Source of the DNA: Candidatus Moranbacteria bacterium GW2011_GWC2_37_8
Lineage (GTDB): Bacteria > Patescibacteriota > Minisyncoccia > Moranbacterales > GWC2-37-73
Length of the DNA: 34,918 bases
NCBI GenBank assembly: GCA_000992165.1
Contig: LBTS01000012.1
Span: forward strand, 1-34,918
Direction of reading: 5' to 3'
Shown: piece by piece, positions 22,862 through 29,379 of the stretch
How the letters are laid out: the number at the start of each line of letters is the position of its first letter
How positions within the stretch are numbered: position 1 is the stretch's first letter
The notes under the pieces: generated by a model
Databases searched by the model: none
What the model saw: only the letters and a program-made list of their open reading frames with translations
Told to the model about the DNA's origin: nothing
Translations under genes and position numbers: made by a program

Positions 22862-22883
22862 CCCTTCAAGTACAAAACCTTGA
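21816..22883 (+). CDS. IS481-family transposase (355 aa)
   Basis: An N-terminal helix-turn-helix region (C-R-H-F-G-I-S-R-K-I-F-Y-K-W, about 67-80) is followed by an rve/integrase-core domain with the DDE triad D195 (L-C-L-D-T-V), D253 (Q-T-D-N-G-S-E-F) and E288 (N-A-V-N-E-R-F-N-Q-T). The D-E spacing is 35 residues. The C-terminal motif Y-N-F-R-R-P-H-E-T-L is typical. The frame is complete with no stops, so the element may be active. The ATG at 21816 lies 17 bp inside the left inverted repeat. Confidence 0.92.
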   Translation: MLSKSLFDARNDDRLTNWKGFHIVEDLVQIYRMVYNLDKYSTLSKSARNRLKWMDYYRQCENASKTCRHFGISRKIFYKWHNIFDPENLFSLEDKSKAPINTRKREITQVEEDRVVALRKRNLCYSKFKLEKLYLQEYGEWVSSWKIQNVILKHNLYPNRVRTQRITRKRLKAKKKERITKLQKQKQSGFLLCLDTVQLRRENDKRYVFTGIDFHSKVAFARMYKNINSLNAADFLNRLLYLVNGNIQNIQTDNGSEFHRYFETACDKLNLNHYWSRPRTPKDNAVNERFNQTLQHEFVNFGNFTADTEKFNLKLTEWLIEYNFRRPHETLAYATPINFHNSMQVLPMYPSSTKP

Positions 22884-22908
22884 CTTTTTGCATTTTATCA
22901 TGTATACT
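22880..22908 (+). promoter_or_regulatory. Strong promoter at the right edge of the IS
   Basis: TTGACT (22880-22885), 17-nt spacer, TATACT (22903-22908). The -35 overlaps the transposase stop codon. It reads into the gene remnant at 22973. Confidence 0.7.
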
Positions 22909-22972
22909 GATATGGTGCTTAAAAATGAATATCTGGATATTTTGCTGGGCCCACATTACTTTAGAGGGGACA

Positions 22973-23017
22973 ATGAAAATATTTTATCTAATCAATAAGG
23001 TATTTTTTTTATTTTAG
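22973..23017 (+). pseudogene. Remnant of a gene start (14 codons) cut off by a repeat fragment
   Basis: The promoter at 22880 is followed by a Shine-Dalgarno-like GAGGGG (22964-22969) and ATG (22973). Translation gives MKIFYLINKVFFLF and ends at TAG 23015-23017, where the mosaic repeat fragment begins. The regulatory parts look intact but the reading frame is gone, which suggests a gene replaced or truncated by the repeat. The stretch 22884-23208 otherwise holds only this, the repeat fragment and AT-rich sequence. Confidence 0.4.
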
Positions 23018-23071
23018 AGCGAAGTCGAGAGAATTGAAAGTAATCTTTCAAATTCCGAGCGAGTGAATAAA
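23008..23071 (+). repeat. Mosaic palindromic repeat, fragment R6
   Basis: Contains GAGCGAAGTCGAGAG, a TTGAAAG/CTTTCAA inverted repeat and TTCCGAGCGAGTGA, matching the first module of R3 and R5; the GC-rich hairpins are absent. A second GCGAGCGAGTAAAAATTA appears at about 23115. Confidence 0.7.
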
Positions 23072-23208
23072 AGCTCATTGCCAAAATGCAAAAATAGAAA
23101 CAGAATATTGTTTGCGAGCGAGTAAAAATTAATTAGGGCTTACGCGTTACTATCATATTTTAAACGGGTGAATAGGGTATTTAATGTGTGTGCCTTGAAA
23201 AAACAAAA

Positions 23209-23358
23209 ATGTCTAAATTTGAAATGCTTAAAAAATTGGAGTATTTAGTGGCCTTTCAGACTAACTGTTTAGAAAAAGGTGATTGGGATGATTTTGATCG
23301 ACTTCAAGATAGTATTAAAAAATTGGAAGCTAATATTCTTCATCATGTGGGAGAATGA
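23209..23358 (+). CDS. Small helical protein (49 aa)
   Basis: Not recognised. ATG at 23209, stop TGA 23356-23358. The sequence (M-S-K-F-E-M-L-K-K-L-E-Y-L ... L-Q-D-S-I-K-K-L-E-A-N-I-L) is amphipathic with heptad-like Leu/Ile spacing, suggesting two helices, and is coding-like in composition. No strong Shine-Dalgarno; it follows a weak, AT-rich leader. It converges on the SET gene, with only 4 bp between stop codons. Confidence 0.5.
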   Translation: MSKFEMLKKLEYLVAFQTNCLEKGDWDDFDRLQDSIKKLEANILHHVGE

Positions 23359-23362
23359 ATTC

Positions 23363-23896
23363 TTAAGATGTAATTAATTTTCTCAATTGGCAATAGGGGC
23401 ATTTGCAGCCGTTGGGTTTTATGAGAGTTAAAAAATATTCAGCTCCGTAATCGTAGCTAAGTTCTTCACCTTCGGCAATGTCACGAAGCGCATATATTAA
23501 TATCATCCGTCTGTTTATCTGCACCTCGCAGTTTGGTTTGCAAGAATGATTAATATAGCGGCTTAAGTTTTCTCTTCCTTTTCCGTCGATAGCCCAGCGT
23601 GAATTAATTTTGAATAAATATTTACCGCCACTGGCGCCTGTTTGTCGCGTAGGTATAAGTTCTCCGGTATATTCGATAATAAATGTTCCTCGGGGTATGT
23701 TTTTCGTGGTAAAAAGACCCAGCCCCGAAACTGAACGTTTAACTTTTAAGAATTCCTTTTTTAAAGTTTTTTGATACTCTGGCATAAATTTGCAATACAT
23801 ATTTTTACTACAAAAGTACTTCGCAAATATTTTGGTTTGAATGGAATTATTGTATTTAGGTGTAATAACAGTAGACATTGAAAACTTAATATTCAA
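23363..23896 (-). CDS. SET-domain lysine methyltransferase-like protein (up to 177 aa)
   Basis: Transfers methyl from S-adenosylmethionine to lysine side chains. SET core: G-L-G-L-F-T-T (58-64) and R-G-T-F-I-I-E-Y-T-G-E (69-79) for SAM binding; R-Y-I-N-H-S-C-K-P-N-C (113-123) and E-L-S-Y-D-Y-G (145-151) for the pseudoknot and active Tyr. A post-SET C164-X-C166-X2-C169 can bind zinc with C123. The true start is uncertain: TTG 23896, ATG 23878 or an internal Met (residue 39), as the first 40 residues are not domain sequence. Target protein unknown. Divergent from the LUD gene, with starts 40 bp apart. Confidence 0.85.
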   Translation of the reverse strand: MNIKFSMSTVITPKYNNSIQTKIFAKYFCSKNMYCKFMPEYQKTLKKEFLKVKRSVSGLGLFTTKNIPRGTFIIEYTGELIPTRQTGASGGKYLFKINSRWAIDGKGRENLSRYINHSCKPNCEVQINRRMILIYALRDIAEGEELSYDYGAEYFLTLIKPNGCKCPYCQLRKLITS

Positions 23897-23936
23897 AAAT
23901 CTTTTGAATTATCCTCATTAGATTTTTACAATTATT

Positions 23937-24557
23937 ATGAATGAGAAAGAACTGTATAGTATTTTAGCGGATGAGAAATCAATCCAGAATTCAATCAAAT
24001 CTTTGAATGGAAATGGATTCGAAGCTTTGGTGGTGGAAACTGCCACTGAAGCGAAAGAAATGGTTCTCAGGATGCTTCCCAAGAGAGCTGAAGTTATGAC
24101 TATGACATCCGTAACTCTTGATACTATTGGGATTTCAAAAGAAATAAACGAGAATGGAAATTATAGTAGTGTTCGAGAAAAACTTTCCTCAATGAATAGG
24201 GAAACTCAAGTCAGTGAAACCCAAAAACTCGGAGCAGCTCCCGATTGGGTTATTGGAAGCGTGCATGCTGTGACGGAAGATGGTAAGGTGATGATCGCAT
24301 CAGCGACCGGAAGTCAATTGCCAGCTTATGTGTATGGATCTAGCCACGTTATTTGGATTGTAGGTTCACAAAAAATTGTTAAGGATATGGAAGAAGGTCT
24401 TAAGCGTATCTATGAATATGTTTTTCCACTTGAAAACGAACGTGCCATGAAAGCCTATGGAATGGGCAGCGGTGTTAATAAGTTGCTGATAGTAAATAAG
24501 GAAGTTTCGCTTGGCCGCATTACAATTATTATAGTGAAGGAAAAATTGGGTTTCTGA
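23937..24557 (+). CDS. LUD-domain protein (206 aa)
   Basis: Matches the LUD (LutC/YkgG) domain: an N-terminal helix (about 1-20), L-N-G-N-G-F-E-A-L-V-V-E-T-A-T-E-A-K-E-M-V (about 23-43), V-M-T-M-T-S-V-T-L-D-T-I-G (about 53-65), D-W-V-I-G-S-V-H-A-V-T-E-D-G-K-V-M-I-A-S-A-T-G-S-Q (about 101-125), and the final K-L-L-I-V-N. Domain members take part in lactate utilisation with LutA and LutB, but no iron-sulfur partner is here. Role in this organism unknown. The start ATG is 40 bp from the divergent SET start. Confidence 0.85.
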   Translation: MNEKELYSILADEKSIQNSIKSLNGNGFEALVVETATEAKEMVLRMLPKRAEVMTMTSVTLDTIGISKEINENGNYSSVREKLSSMNRETQVSETQKLGAAPDWVIGSVHAVTEDGKVMIASATGSQLPAYVYGSSHVIWIVGSQKIVKDMEEGLKRIYEYVFPLENERAMKAYGMGSGVNKLLIVNKEVSLGRITIIIVKEKLGF

Positions 24558-24575
24558 AGAGCTGAGTTTCTGGTC

Positions 24576-24607
24576 AAAAACATGCCAAAGGCAGGGCATG
24601 TTTTTTG
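24576..24607 (+). terminator. Intrinsic terminator of the LUD gene
   Basis: AAAAACATGCC (24576-24586) pairs with GGCATGTTTTT (24595-24605), followed by T. Confidence 0.9.
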
Positions 24608-24746
24608 TTGCTAAAATTGGACTGCAATAATCGACGAGTAATTGTATGAAGATTGTTATTAATTATGTATAGAATTTTATTTTCGCTAAGACGTATTACT
24701 TTATGTGTATAATTTTAAATAATTACATGAAAGGAGGCGAGAATAT

Positions 24747-25004
24747 ATGATGTACCGCTATGATTATCCAAATATGATGTACGGATTCGGTTTCGGGTGG
24801 ATTTTTATGTTAATTTTCTGGGGTGTTATCATCTGGGCTATTTTTACTTTGGTTAAATATTTTACGGAGAAAAATGGTTATGGATACGGAAATAGGAACA
24901 AGGATGATGAGGCAATGAGAATTTTGAAGGAGCGCTATGCCAAAGGAGAAATAAACAAGGAGGAATTTGAAGAGAAGAAAAATGTTTTAGCAAACAGGCA
25001 TTAA
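24747..25004 (+). CDS. SHOCT-domain small membrane protein (85 aa)
   Basis: A strong Shine-Dalgarno (AAAGGAGGCGAG, about 24730-24741) precedes the ATG. An aromatic/Gly-rich N-terminus and one TM helix (about 15-38) lead to a Gly/Tyr/Asn linker and a C-terminal SHOCT motif (A-M-R-I-L-K-E-R-Y-A-K-G-E-I-N-K-E-E-F-E, about 56-75). SHOCT proteins of this type are common, of unknown function, often near stress or export genes. A TATAAT at 24708-24713 may be its -10. Confidence 0.85.
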   Translation: MMYRYDYPNMMYGFGFGWIFMLIFWGVIIWAIFTLVKYFTEKNGYGYGNRNKDDEAMRILKERYAKGEINKEEFEEKKNVLANRH

Positions 25005-25016
25005 TTTAATTTCCTT

Positions 25017-25409
25017 TTGCAAGATATGAAATGTGGATTAAAGAAAAAAGTTACATTGCCCTTTGCTCAAAGTATAGCCAATATTAAAAAAGAACTTTCC
25101 AATGAAGGATTTTTAGTTTTGACTGAATTTAACATGCGAGCGATATTGAAAGATGCTCTTGGTGTTGAGTTTGAAAGTTATATATTGTTGGGCGTTTTAA
25201 ACCCAGCTTTTACTCATCGTATTTTAATTTCACAAAAAGAAGCTGGAATATTTCTTCCAATTCAAATCGCCATTTACGAAGAATTTGGAGAAATCTGGGT
25301 GTGCTCCGAATTAGCAAGTGACTCGATGGGTGGAGCTGAAAATCCGCAATTGGCTGATATTGCAGCAGAAATGGATATTTCGATTGGCAGAGCTATGGAG
25401 CGAGTATGA
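25017..25409 (+). CDS. DUF302 protein (130 aa)
   Basis: Recognised by the DUF302 pattern: S-N-E-G-F-L-V-L-T-E-F-N-M (about 28-40), L-L-G-V-L-N-P-A-F-T-H-R-I-L (about 58-71) and G-I-F-L-P-I-Q-I-A-I-Y-E (about 78-89). The usual 'C-N-P' is here 'L-N-P', so a commonly conserved Cys is missing. Soluble, no signal peptide. It starts an apparent operon with the next two genes, whose starts overlap the preceding stops. Confidence 0.8.
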   Translation: MQDMKCGLKKKVTLPFAQSIANIKKELSNEGFLVLTEFNMRAILKDALGVEFESYILLGVLNPAFTHRILISQKEAGIFLPIQIAIYEEFGEIWVCSELASDSMGGAENPQLADIAAEMDISIGRAMERV

Positions 25410-25639
25410 TTTTTGTATTTCAAAAAGATATGCTAGATTGCTTATATAGTAATAATGAATTGAAATATATGATTCCGAGGTGGTTTATTTGGCTATGCAT
25501 AATAATTGGATCTTGGATTGGTGCCTATATCCCAATGCTTTGGGGTGGGAGTGTCTTTTCTTTTTCTTCAATAATTTTTTCAACAATTGGCGCTTTCGTT
25601 GGAATTTGGGCTGCACTGAGAATCGGAAATTCAATATGA
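25406..25639 (+). CDS. Two-TM hypothetical protein (77 aa)
   Basis: Not recognised. ATGA overlap with the DUF302 stop (25406) argues for translational coupling and for this start. Hydrophobic helices are at about residues 25-45 and 53-72; a GXG-like turn lies between. Its stop overlaps the RarA start in the same ATGA manner (25636-25639). Confidence 0.7.
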   Translation: MIFVFQKDMLDCLYSNNELKYMIPRWFIWLCIIIGSWIGAYIPMLWGGSVFSFSSIIFSTIGAFVGIWAALRIGNSI

Positions 25640-26844
25640 AAAAACAATCATTGCTTCAAAATGCACCTTTGGCTGATAGAATGCGTCCTCAAACCCTTGA
25701 GGAATTTTTCGGTCAGGATGAATTAGTTGGAGAGGGATCATTTCTTAGAAGTGCAATAAAGGAAGACCGCGTGCCATCAATGATTCTATGGGGACCGCCA
25801 GGAAGTGGCAAAACGACTTTAGCTTCAATCATAGCAGGCGAAACAAAATCTGAATTCATTCAAATCAGCGCGGTAACTAGTGGAATAAAAGAATTAAGAA
25901 AAGTTATTGCTGAAGCTCAAGAAAACGAGTGGCAAAAAAAGAAAACCATTTTATTCGTGGATGAAATCCATCGTTGGAACAAATCCCAACAAGATGCACT
26001 TTTGCCGCATGTGGAACATGGATTGGTAACGCTGATTGGCGCAACGACTGAAAACCCAAGCTTTGAAGTTAATAGTGCGCTTGTTTCGCGGACGCGCGTG
26101 CTCGTGCTAAAAAAACTTGAACCGGAAAATATGGAAAAAATAATTTCCCGCGCTCTTTCTGATGAGGAAAGGGGACTGGGAAAGATGGGAATAGAAATTG
26201 ATGAAAAGATGATCAAGGAAATCGCTTTGCTTTCTAATGGTGATGCACGCATGGGGCTTAATACTTTAGACTTGGCTTCAGCTCAAAATAAAAAAATAAC
26301 ACGCGAAGTCATAAGACAGGTTATTCAGAAATCGCATCTTTATTACGATAAGGCTGGCGAGGAGCATTATAATATAATTTCAGCTCTTCATAAGTCGATG
26401 AGAGGCGGCGATGAAAACGCAGCGCTTTATTGGTTGGCGAGAATGTTGGAAGGCGGCGAACAGCCAACATATGTTGCAAGAAGGCTTTTGAGATTTGCGT
26501 CTGAAGATGTCGGACTAGCCGACAACTTCGCTTTGGTTTTGGCAAATAATGTTTTCGATGCCTGTCATAAATTAGGCATGCCGGAATGCAGTGTGCATCT
26601 GGCACAGCTAGTGGTGTATATGTCTAAATCTCCCAAGAGTGTGAAAACTTATTTCGCGTATAATAAAGCCAGGAAAGATGTTGAAGAATATGGAAACCTG
26701 CCAGTGCCGATGCATATTCGCAATGCACCAACTAAGCTCATGGAAAAATTAGGATACGGAAAAGGCTATAAATACACGCCAGTCGAAGATAGTGAGGGGC
26801 AAGAATACCTGCCCGCCGAACTTCAAAAAAGAAAATATCTTTAG
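25636..26844 (+). CDS. rarA: RarA/MgsA-type AAA ATPase (402 aa)
   Basis: A clamp-loader-like AAA+ protein acting at stalled replication forks. N-terminal [16 protein letters not shown] (about 12-27), Walker A G-P-P-G-S-G-K-T (53-60), Walker B F-V-D-E-I-H-R (107-113), sensor 1 [10 protein letters not shown], then the C-terminal tetramerisation domain with [17 protein letters not shown] and A-S-E-D-V-G-L-A-D. The frame is open from 25480, but the ATG at 25636 overlaps the previous stop and gives the family's N-terminus. Slightly shorter than the E. coli protein at its C-terminus. Confidence 0.95.
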   Translation: MKKQSLLQNAPLADRMRPQTLEEFFGQDELVGEGSFLRSAIKEDRVPSMILWGPPGSGKTTLASIIAGETKSEFIQISAVTSGIKELRKVIAEAQENEWQKKKTILFVDEIHRWNKSQQDALLPHVEHGLVTLIGATTENPSFEVNSALVSRTRVLVLKKLEPENMEKIISRALSDEERGLGKMGIEIDEKMIKEIALLSNGDARMGLNTLDLASAQNKKITREVIRQVIQKSHLYYDKAGEEHYNIISALHKSMRGGDENAALYWLARMLEGGEQPTYVARRLLRFASEDVGLADNFALVLANNVFDACHKLGMPECSVHLAQLVVYMSKSPKSVKTYFAYNKARKDVEEYGNLPVPMHIRNAPTKLMEKLGYGKGYKYTPVEDSEGQEYLPAELQKRKYL

Positions 26845-26858
26845 TTATAGAAAATAAC

Positions 26859-26890
26859 AAACGGAGGCCTGTGGGGTCTCCGTTTTTTTT
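26859..26890 (+). terminator. Intrinsic terminator of the rarA operon
   Basis: AAACGGAG (26859-26866) pairs with CTCCGTTT (26878-26885), with more pairs inside and a T-run after. Confidence 0.9.
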
Positions 26891-26907
26891 TGCATCGATG
26901 TGCTCTG

Positions 26908-27045
26908 TTATTTCTTTTTGCATCTTTTGCACTTTGGGCTGTTACCAGTACTTCGTTTTCGTGTGCACTCAGGACTACCTTTTTTCAAGGAACATCCCTC
27001 TTTTTGCCTCACTTTTACGGTCGTAATTCTAATCGCTCCTTTCAT
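26908..27045 (-). CDS. Small basic Cys-containing protein (45 aa)
   Basis: Not recognised. The ATG (27045-27043) follows an excellent Shine-Dalgarno (GAGGAGG) at optimal spacing on the minus strand. About 35% of residues are Lys or Arg. The order C18, C27, C39-X2-C42 would suit a small zinc-binding site, and the K/R-rich tail suggests nucleic-acid or ribosome binding. It converges on the rarA operon, whose terminator lies between. Too short for most annotation cut-offs. Confidence 0.6.
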   Translation of the reverse strand: MKGAIRITTVKVRQKEGCSLKKGSPECTRKRSTGNSPKCKRCKKK

Positions 27046-27125
27046 GCTGCCTCCTCGAACTAGAATTAAAAAGCATTTATATTATAATAACAAAAAAACA
27101 TATAAAATCAAATAATGACTCATGT

Positions 27126-27554
27126 TTACTTTCCATTAAGTGAAACCATCATTAAGCTCGCTAAAATAGTTAGCAATGTTCCAAATCCCGCCACTGCCAT
27201 AATAAGAAGTATTGGCCAGGCAAGGGGAGTTGTGAAGTATGCAAAGCCAACAAATAGTGAAACCCAGGCGCCTGTGCACCAGGGACAATCTAAAAGGTCA
27301 TGCAGCGTCAATTTTAGCCCATAGGTTGCATCTGAAAATGCGTCGCGCACAAAGTCTGAAACCAAATCATGAACCAAGAGTCTAGTGATTCTGAATGTTG
27401 CCAGAGCTAGCATAAAAAAATCAAAAGTTGGAATATGATTTGGAATTTTTCCGAGTTTGTTTAAAGATACAATCATAAGAATGATGAGTGCTAAATAAAT
27501 TGTTGAAGTAATGAAATGCCAGAAGTGCTGATCTTTTTTATAATCAATTTCCAT
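27126..27554 (-). CDS. DUF1360 membrane protein (142 aa)
   Basis: Membrane helices lie at about 14-33 and in the C-terminal half (96-115 and 117-137). The family signature D-F-F-M-L-A-L-A-T-F-R-I-T-R-L-L-V-H-D is at about 45-63, and L-L-D-C-P-W-C-T-G-A-W-V-S (C-X2-C, about 86-98) holds two conserved cysteines. Function unknown. The ATG at 27554 starts in an AT-rich region with no clear Shine-Dalgarno. Confidence 0.85.
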   Translation of the reverse strand: MEIDYKKDQHFWHFITSTIYLALIILMIVSLNKLGKIPNHIPTFDFFMLALATFRITRLLVHDLVSDFVRDAFSDATYGLKLTLHDLLDCPWCTGAWVSLFVGFAYFTTPLAWPILLIMAVAGFGTLLTILASLMMVSLNGK

Positions 27555-27680
27555 ATTAGTCAGTATTAAATTATTCCTATCCTAATTAATACGGCTTTGA
27601 TTTGAAATAAATTTCCTTCCAATTTTTCGTGTCTGATGTTGTCATGTTTGTATGATTATATGATTAAATGACTTAAGCTA

Positions 27681-27709
27681 TTGCTTTTTTCTTAATTTGG
27701 GTGTATAAT
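27681..27709 (+). promoter_or_regulatory. Promoter of the 27829 gene
   Basis: TTGCTT (27681-27686), 17-nt spacer, TATAAT (27704-27709). Transcription would start near 27716, about 19 nt before the GAAA-loop hairpin. The rest of the gap 27555-27680 is AT-rich with no other feature seen. Confidence 0.7.
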
Positions 27710-27734
27710 GGATTTATAAGAATAGATAGAGTAG

Positions 27735-27756
27735 AAACGGGTGAAAGCCCGTTTTT
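27735..27756 (+). promoter_or_regulatory. Leader hairpin with GAAA loop and U-tract, copy 1
   Basis: AAACGGGT (27735-27742), GAAA, GCCCGTTT (27747-27754), then T. It has the form of an intrinsic terminator about 20 nt after the transcription start and 75 nt before the gene. The core ACGGGTGAAAGCCCGT recurs at 32351-32367. It suggests an attenuator or a short stable leader RNA. Confidence 0.7.
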
Positions 27757-27828
27757 GCTTTGTTTTTATGCCTAAATGGCTTAGTAAAGCCAATAAAAAT
27801 AAAAATAAAAAATTAAAAAGGAAGTATT

Positions 27829-28587
27829 GTGGCAAAAAGTATGCGTAAAAAAGCAACTACAAAAAAATCAAAAGCGTTAGTTAAGGCTAAGAAAGCTAAA
27901 ACTGCGATTATGATCAAAACCACAAAGGTAGCCAAAAAGATTAAGGCTGTCTCAAGGGTTAAAATGATTAAAAGAATTCGCAAGACCACGAAGTCGCTTT
28001 TTACTCTTGGTAATTTGAATTCAATTCATGCTCGTATTTTAGTGCTCATTCTCCTGATTATTTTTATGGCTACTTTCGTGCTTGCTTCTCAACTGAAATC
28101 ACTGAGCGATCCAGCGGAAAGTGATGCCTATAATCAACCGCCACAAATAAAAAAACAATCTCCACTGGAAAAAGAAATCACTGAAATGACTGAAGGTTAT
28201 CCTATTGCAAAGATGATGCCGTATATTTTAAAAAAAGATCCTAAGACAGCCATGTTTTTAGTGGCAATCGCAAAAAAGGAAAGTGCTTGGGGAAAACGAA
28301 AACCAGTTCTGGATGGACAAGATTGTTTCAATTATTGGGGATTCCGTTTGAAGGCTGAAAAAATGGGTTCAGGAGGACATACTTGTTTCGATTCTCCTAA
28401 GGAAGCTGTAGAAACGGTAGCTCAGCGCATAGATCAATTAGTTGAAGAGGAGGACATAGATACACCTTCCGATATGATTGTTTGGAAATGTGGTTACGGT
28501 TGTCAGGATCAACCAAAATCACTTAGTGAGAAAAAATGGATCAATGATGTGGATTTTTATTATAGTGCGATGAATGAATACTTATAG
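27829..28587 (+). CDS. Membrane-anchored muramidase-like protein with Lys-rich N-terminus (252 aa)
   Basis: GTG start with AAAAAGGAAG upstream (alternative ATG 27841). Residues 1-58 are extremely rich in Lys/Arg/Ala/Thr, like nucleic-acid-binding histone-like tails, and must lie in the cytoplasm. A TM helix follows at about 69-88. The outer domain (about 115-252) holds A-I-A-K-K-E151-S-A-W-G-K, C-F-N-Y-W-G-F and H-T-C-F-D-S-P-K-E-A-V, recalling lysozyme-like or glucosaminidase domains where this Glu is catalytic. Several Cys may form disulfides. The fusion of a basic tail to a wall-facing domain is unusual. Enzymatic activity is inferred only. Confidence 0.75.
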   Translation: MAKSMRKKATTKKSKALVKAKKAKTAIMIKTTKVAKKIKAVSRVKMIKRIRKTTKSLFTLGNLNSIHARILVLILLIIFMATFVLASQLKSLSDPAESDAYNQPPQIKKQSPLEKEITEMTEGYPIAKMMPYILKKDPKTAMFLVAIAKKESAWGKRKPVLDGQDCFNYWGFRLKAEKMGSGGHTCFDSPKEAVETVAQRIDQLVEEEDIDTPSDMIVWKCGYGCQDQPKSLSEKKWINDVDFYYSAMNEYL

Positions 28588-28588
28588 A

Positions 28589-28633
28589 TAGTAACTAGTA
28601 ATCAGTAACTAGTAACTAATTACAAGAAACAAG
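28589..28633 (+). repeat. AGTAACT iterated tract
   Basis: Four imperfect copies of a 7-8-base word around AGTAACTA, containing ACTAGT palindromes, directly after the 27829 gene and before its terminator. Confidence 0.6.
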
Positions 28634-28658
28634 ATACAAACAATAATTAAAAATTAAT

Positions 28659-28684
28659 CCCTGGAATTTTTCCAGGGTTTTTTT
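28659..28684 (+). terminator. Intrinsic terminator of the 27829 gene
   Basis: CCCTGGAA (28659-28666) pairs with TTCCAGGG (28670-28677), TTT loop and a long T-run. Confidence 0.9.
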
Positions 28685-28749
28685 GCTCTTTTTAAAGATT
28701 TAGAAATATGCTATGATGGAAAAACGTTGAATTAATTAATTACCAAACA

Positions 28750-28815
28750 CTTATTATTAATAACTAATAACATGATGCATGTTATAAGTTATAAGTTATA
28801 GGTTATGAGTTAAAT
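28750..28815 (+). repeat. TTATAAG iterated tract upstream of the coiled-coil gene
   Basis: AATAACTAATAAC followed by the palindrome AACATGATGCATGTT and about four copies of a TTATAAG-type word, ending 1-2 bp before the start codon at 28817. Confidence 0.65.
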
Positions 28816-28816
28816 T

Positions 28817-29191
28817 ATGCAGAATATCCAAGATGTTTTCAATCACATTCGTGAAATGAAAAAAGAGCAAAAAGATTTGCGCGACATGTATAAAGACGCG
28901 CTTGTGCAGGCGGATGAATACGAAGAAATTGTGGAAAAAATAGCCACACTTCGTGAAAAGAAAAAAGAAATTGAAACTCGAATTCAAATGCAGCTTGGTC
29001 GCGCTTACGAAAAATTTGAAGACTTGAAAAGAGAAGTTGAAACAGAAAAGGAAATGATGAACGATATCGCGCTATCTACTTTGATGAAGGGTGAAACTGT
29101 CGTTGTGAAAGATGAATATGATAATGAATATGAACCGAACTGGAAGGTGGGATTCAAGAAGGCGAATGGTGGAACAACAACGGGAGAGTAG
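28817..29191 (+). CDS. Coiled-coil hypothetical protein (124 aa)
   Basis: Not recognised by name. Residues 1-82 are almost pure charged heptads (E/K/D/R with Ile/Leu/Met), a long coiled coil. A short C-terminal part (T-L-M-K-G-E-T-V-V-V-K-D-E-Y-D-N-E-Y-E-P-N-W-K-V-G-F-K-K) looks like a small beta element. No signal peptide. A family of such proteins seems widespread in this kind of organism, but I cannot give it a function. The start lies directly after an iterated tract with no Shine-Dalgarno. Confidence 0.7.
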   Translation: MQNIQDVFNHIREMKKEQKDLRDMYKDALVQADEYEEIVEKIATLREKKKEIETRIQMQLGRAYEKFEDLKREVETEKEMMNDIALSTLMKGETVVVKDEYDNEYEPNWKVGFKKANGGTTTGE

Positions 29192-29256
29192 TTATTTTAT
29201 ATTGATGCTATAATTTGGAATTATTCTTGCATTTTATTGCATTTTCTTTACACTTA

Positions 29257-29323
29257 AGTCATCAGTAATCAGTAGTCAGTCATCTTTGTATTTGATGATT
29301 GATGACCTGTGACTGATGACTTT
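29257..29323. repeat. Fold-back iterated tract (AGTCATC words) upstream of dus
   Basis: Left arm 29257-29285 and right arm 29295-29323 are each built of 6-8-base AGTCATC/AGTAATC words and are inverted relative to each other (about 22 of 29 positions pair exactly, with some G-T pairs). It could form a long imperfect hairpin 57 bp upstream of the dus start. Confidence 0.75.
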
Positions 29324-29379
29324 TGATTTTTAAAGGGAATTTATTCATTTTATTGTATCGTTACGATATTTTTTAATTT

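Noticed and set aside
25480-25635. N-terminal extension of RarA
   Set aside because: The extra 52 residues are an out-of-frame reading of the two-TM gene; the ATG at 25636 overlaps that gene's stop and gives the family N-terminus.
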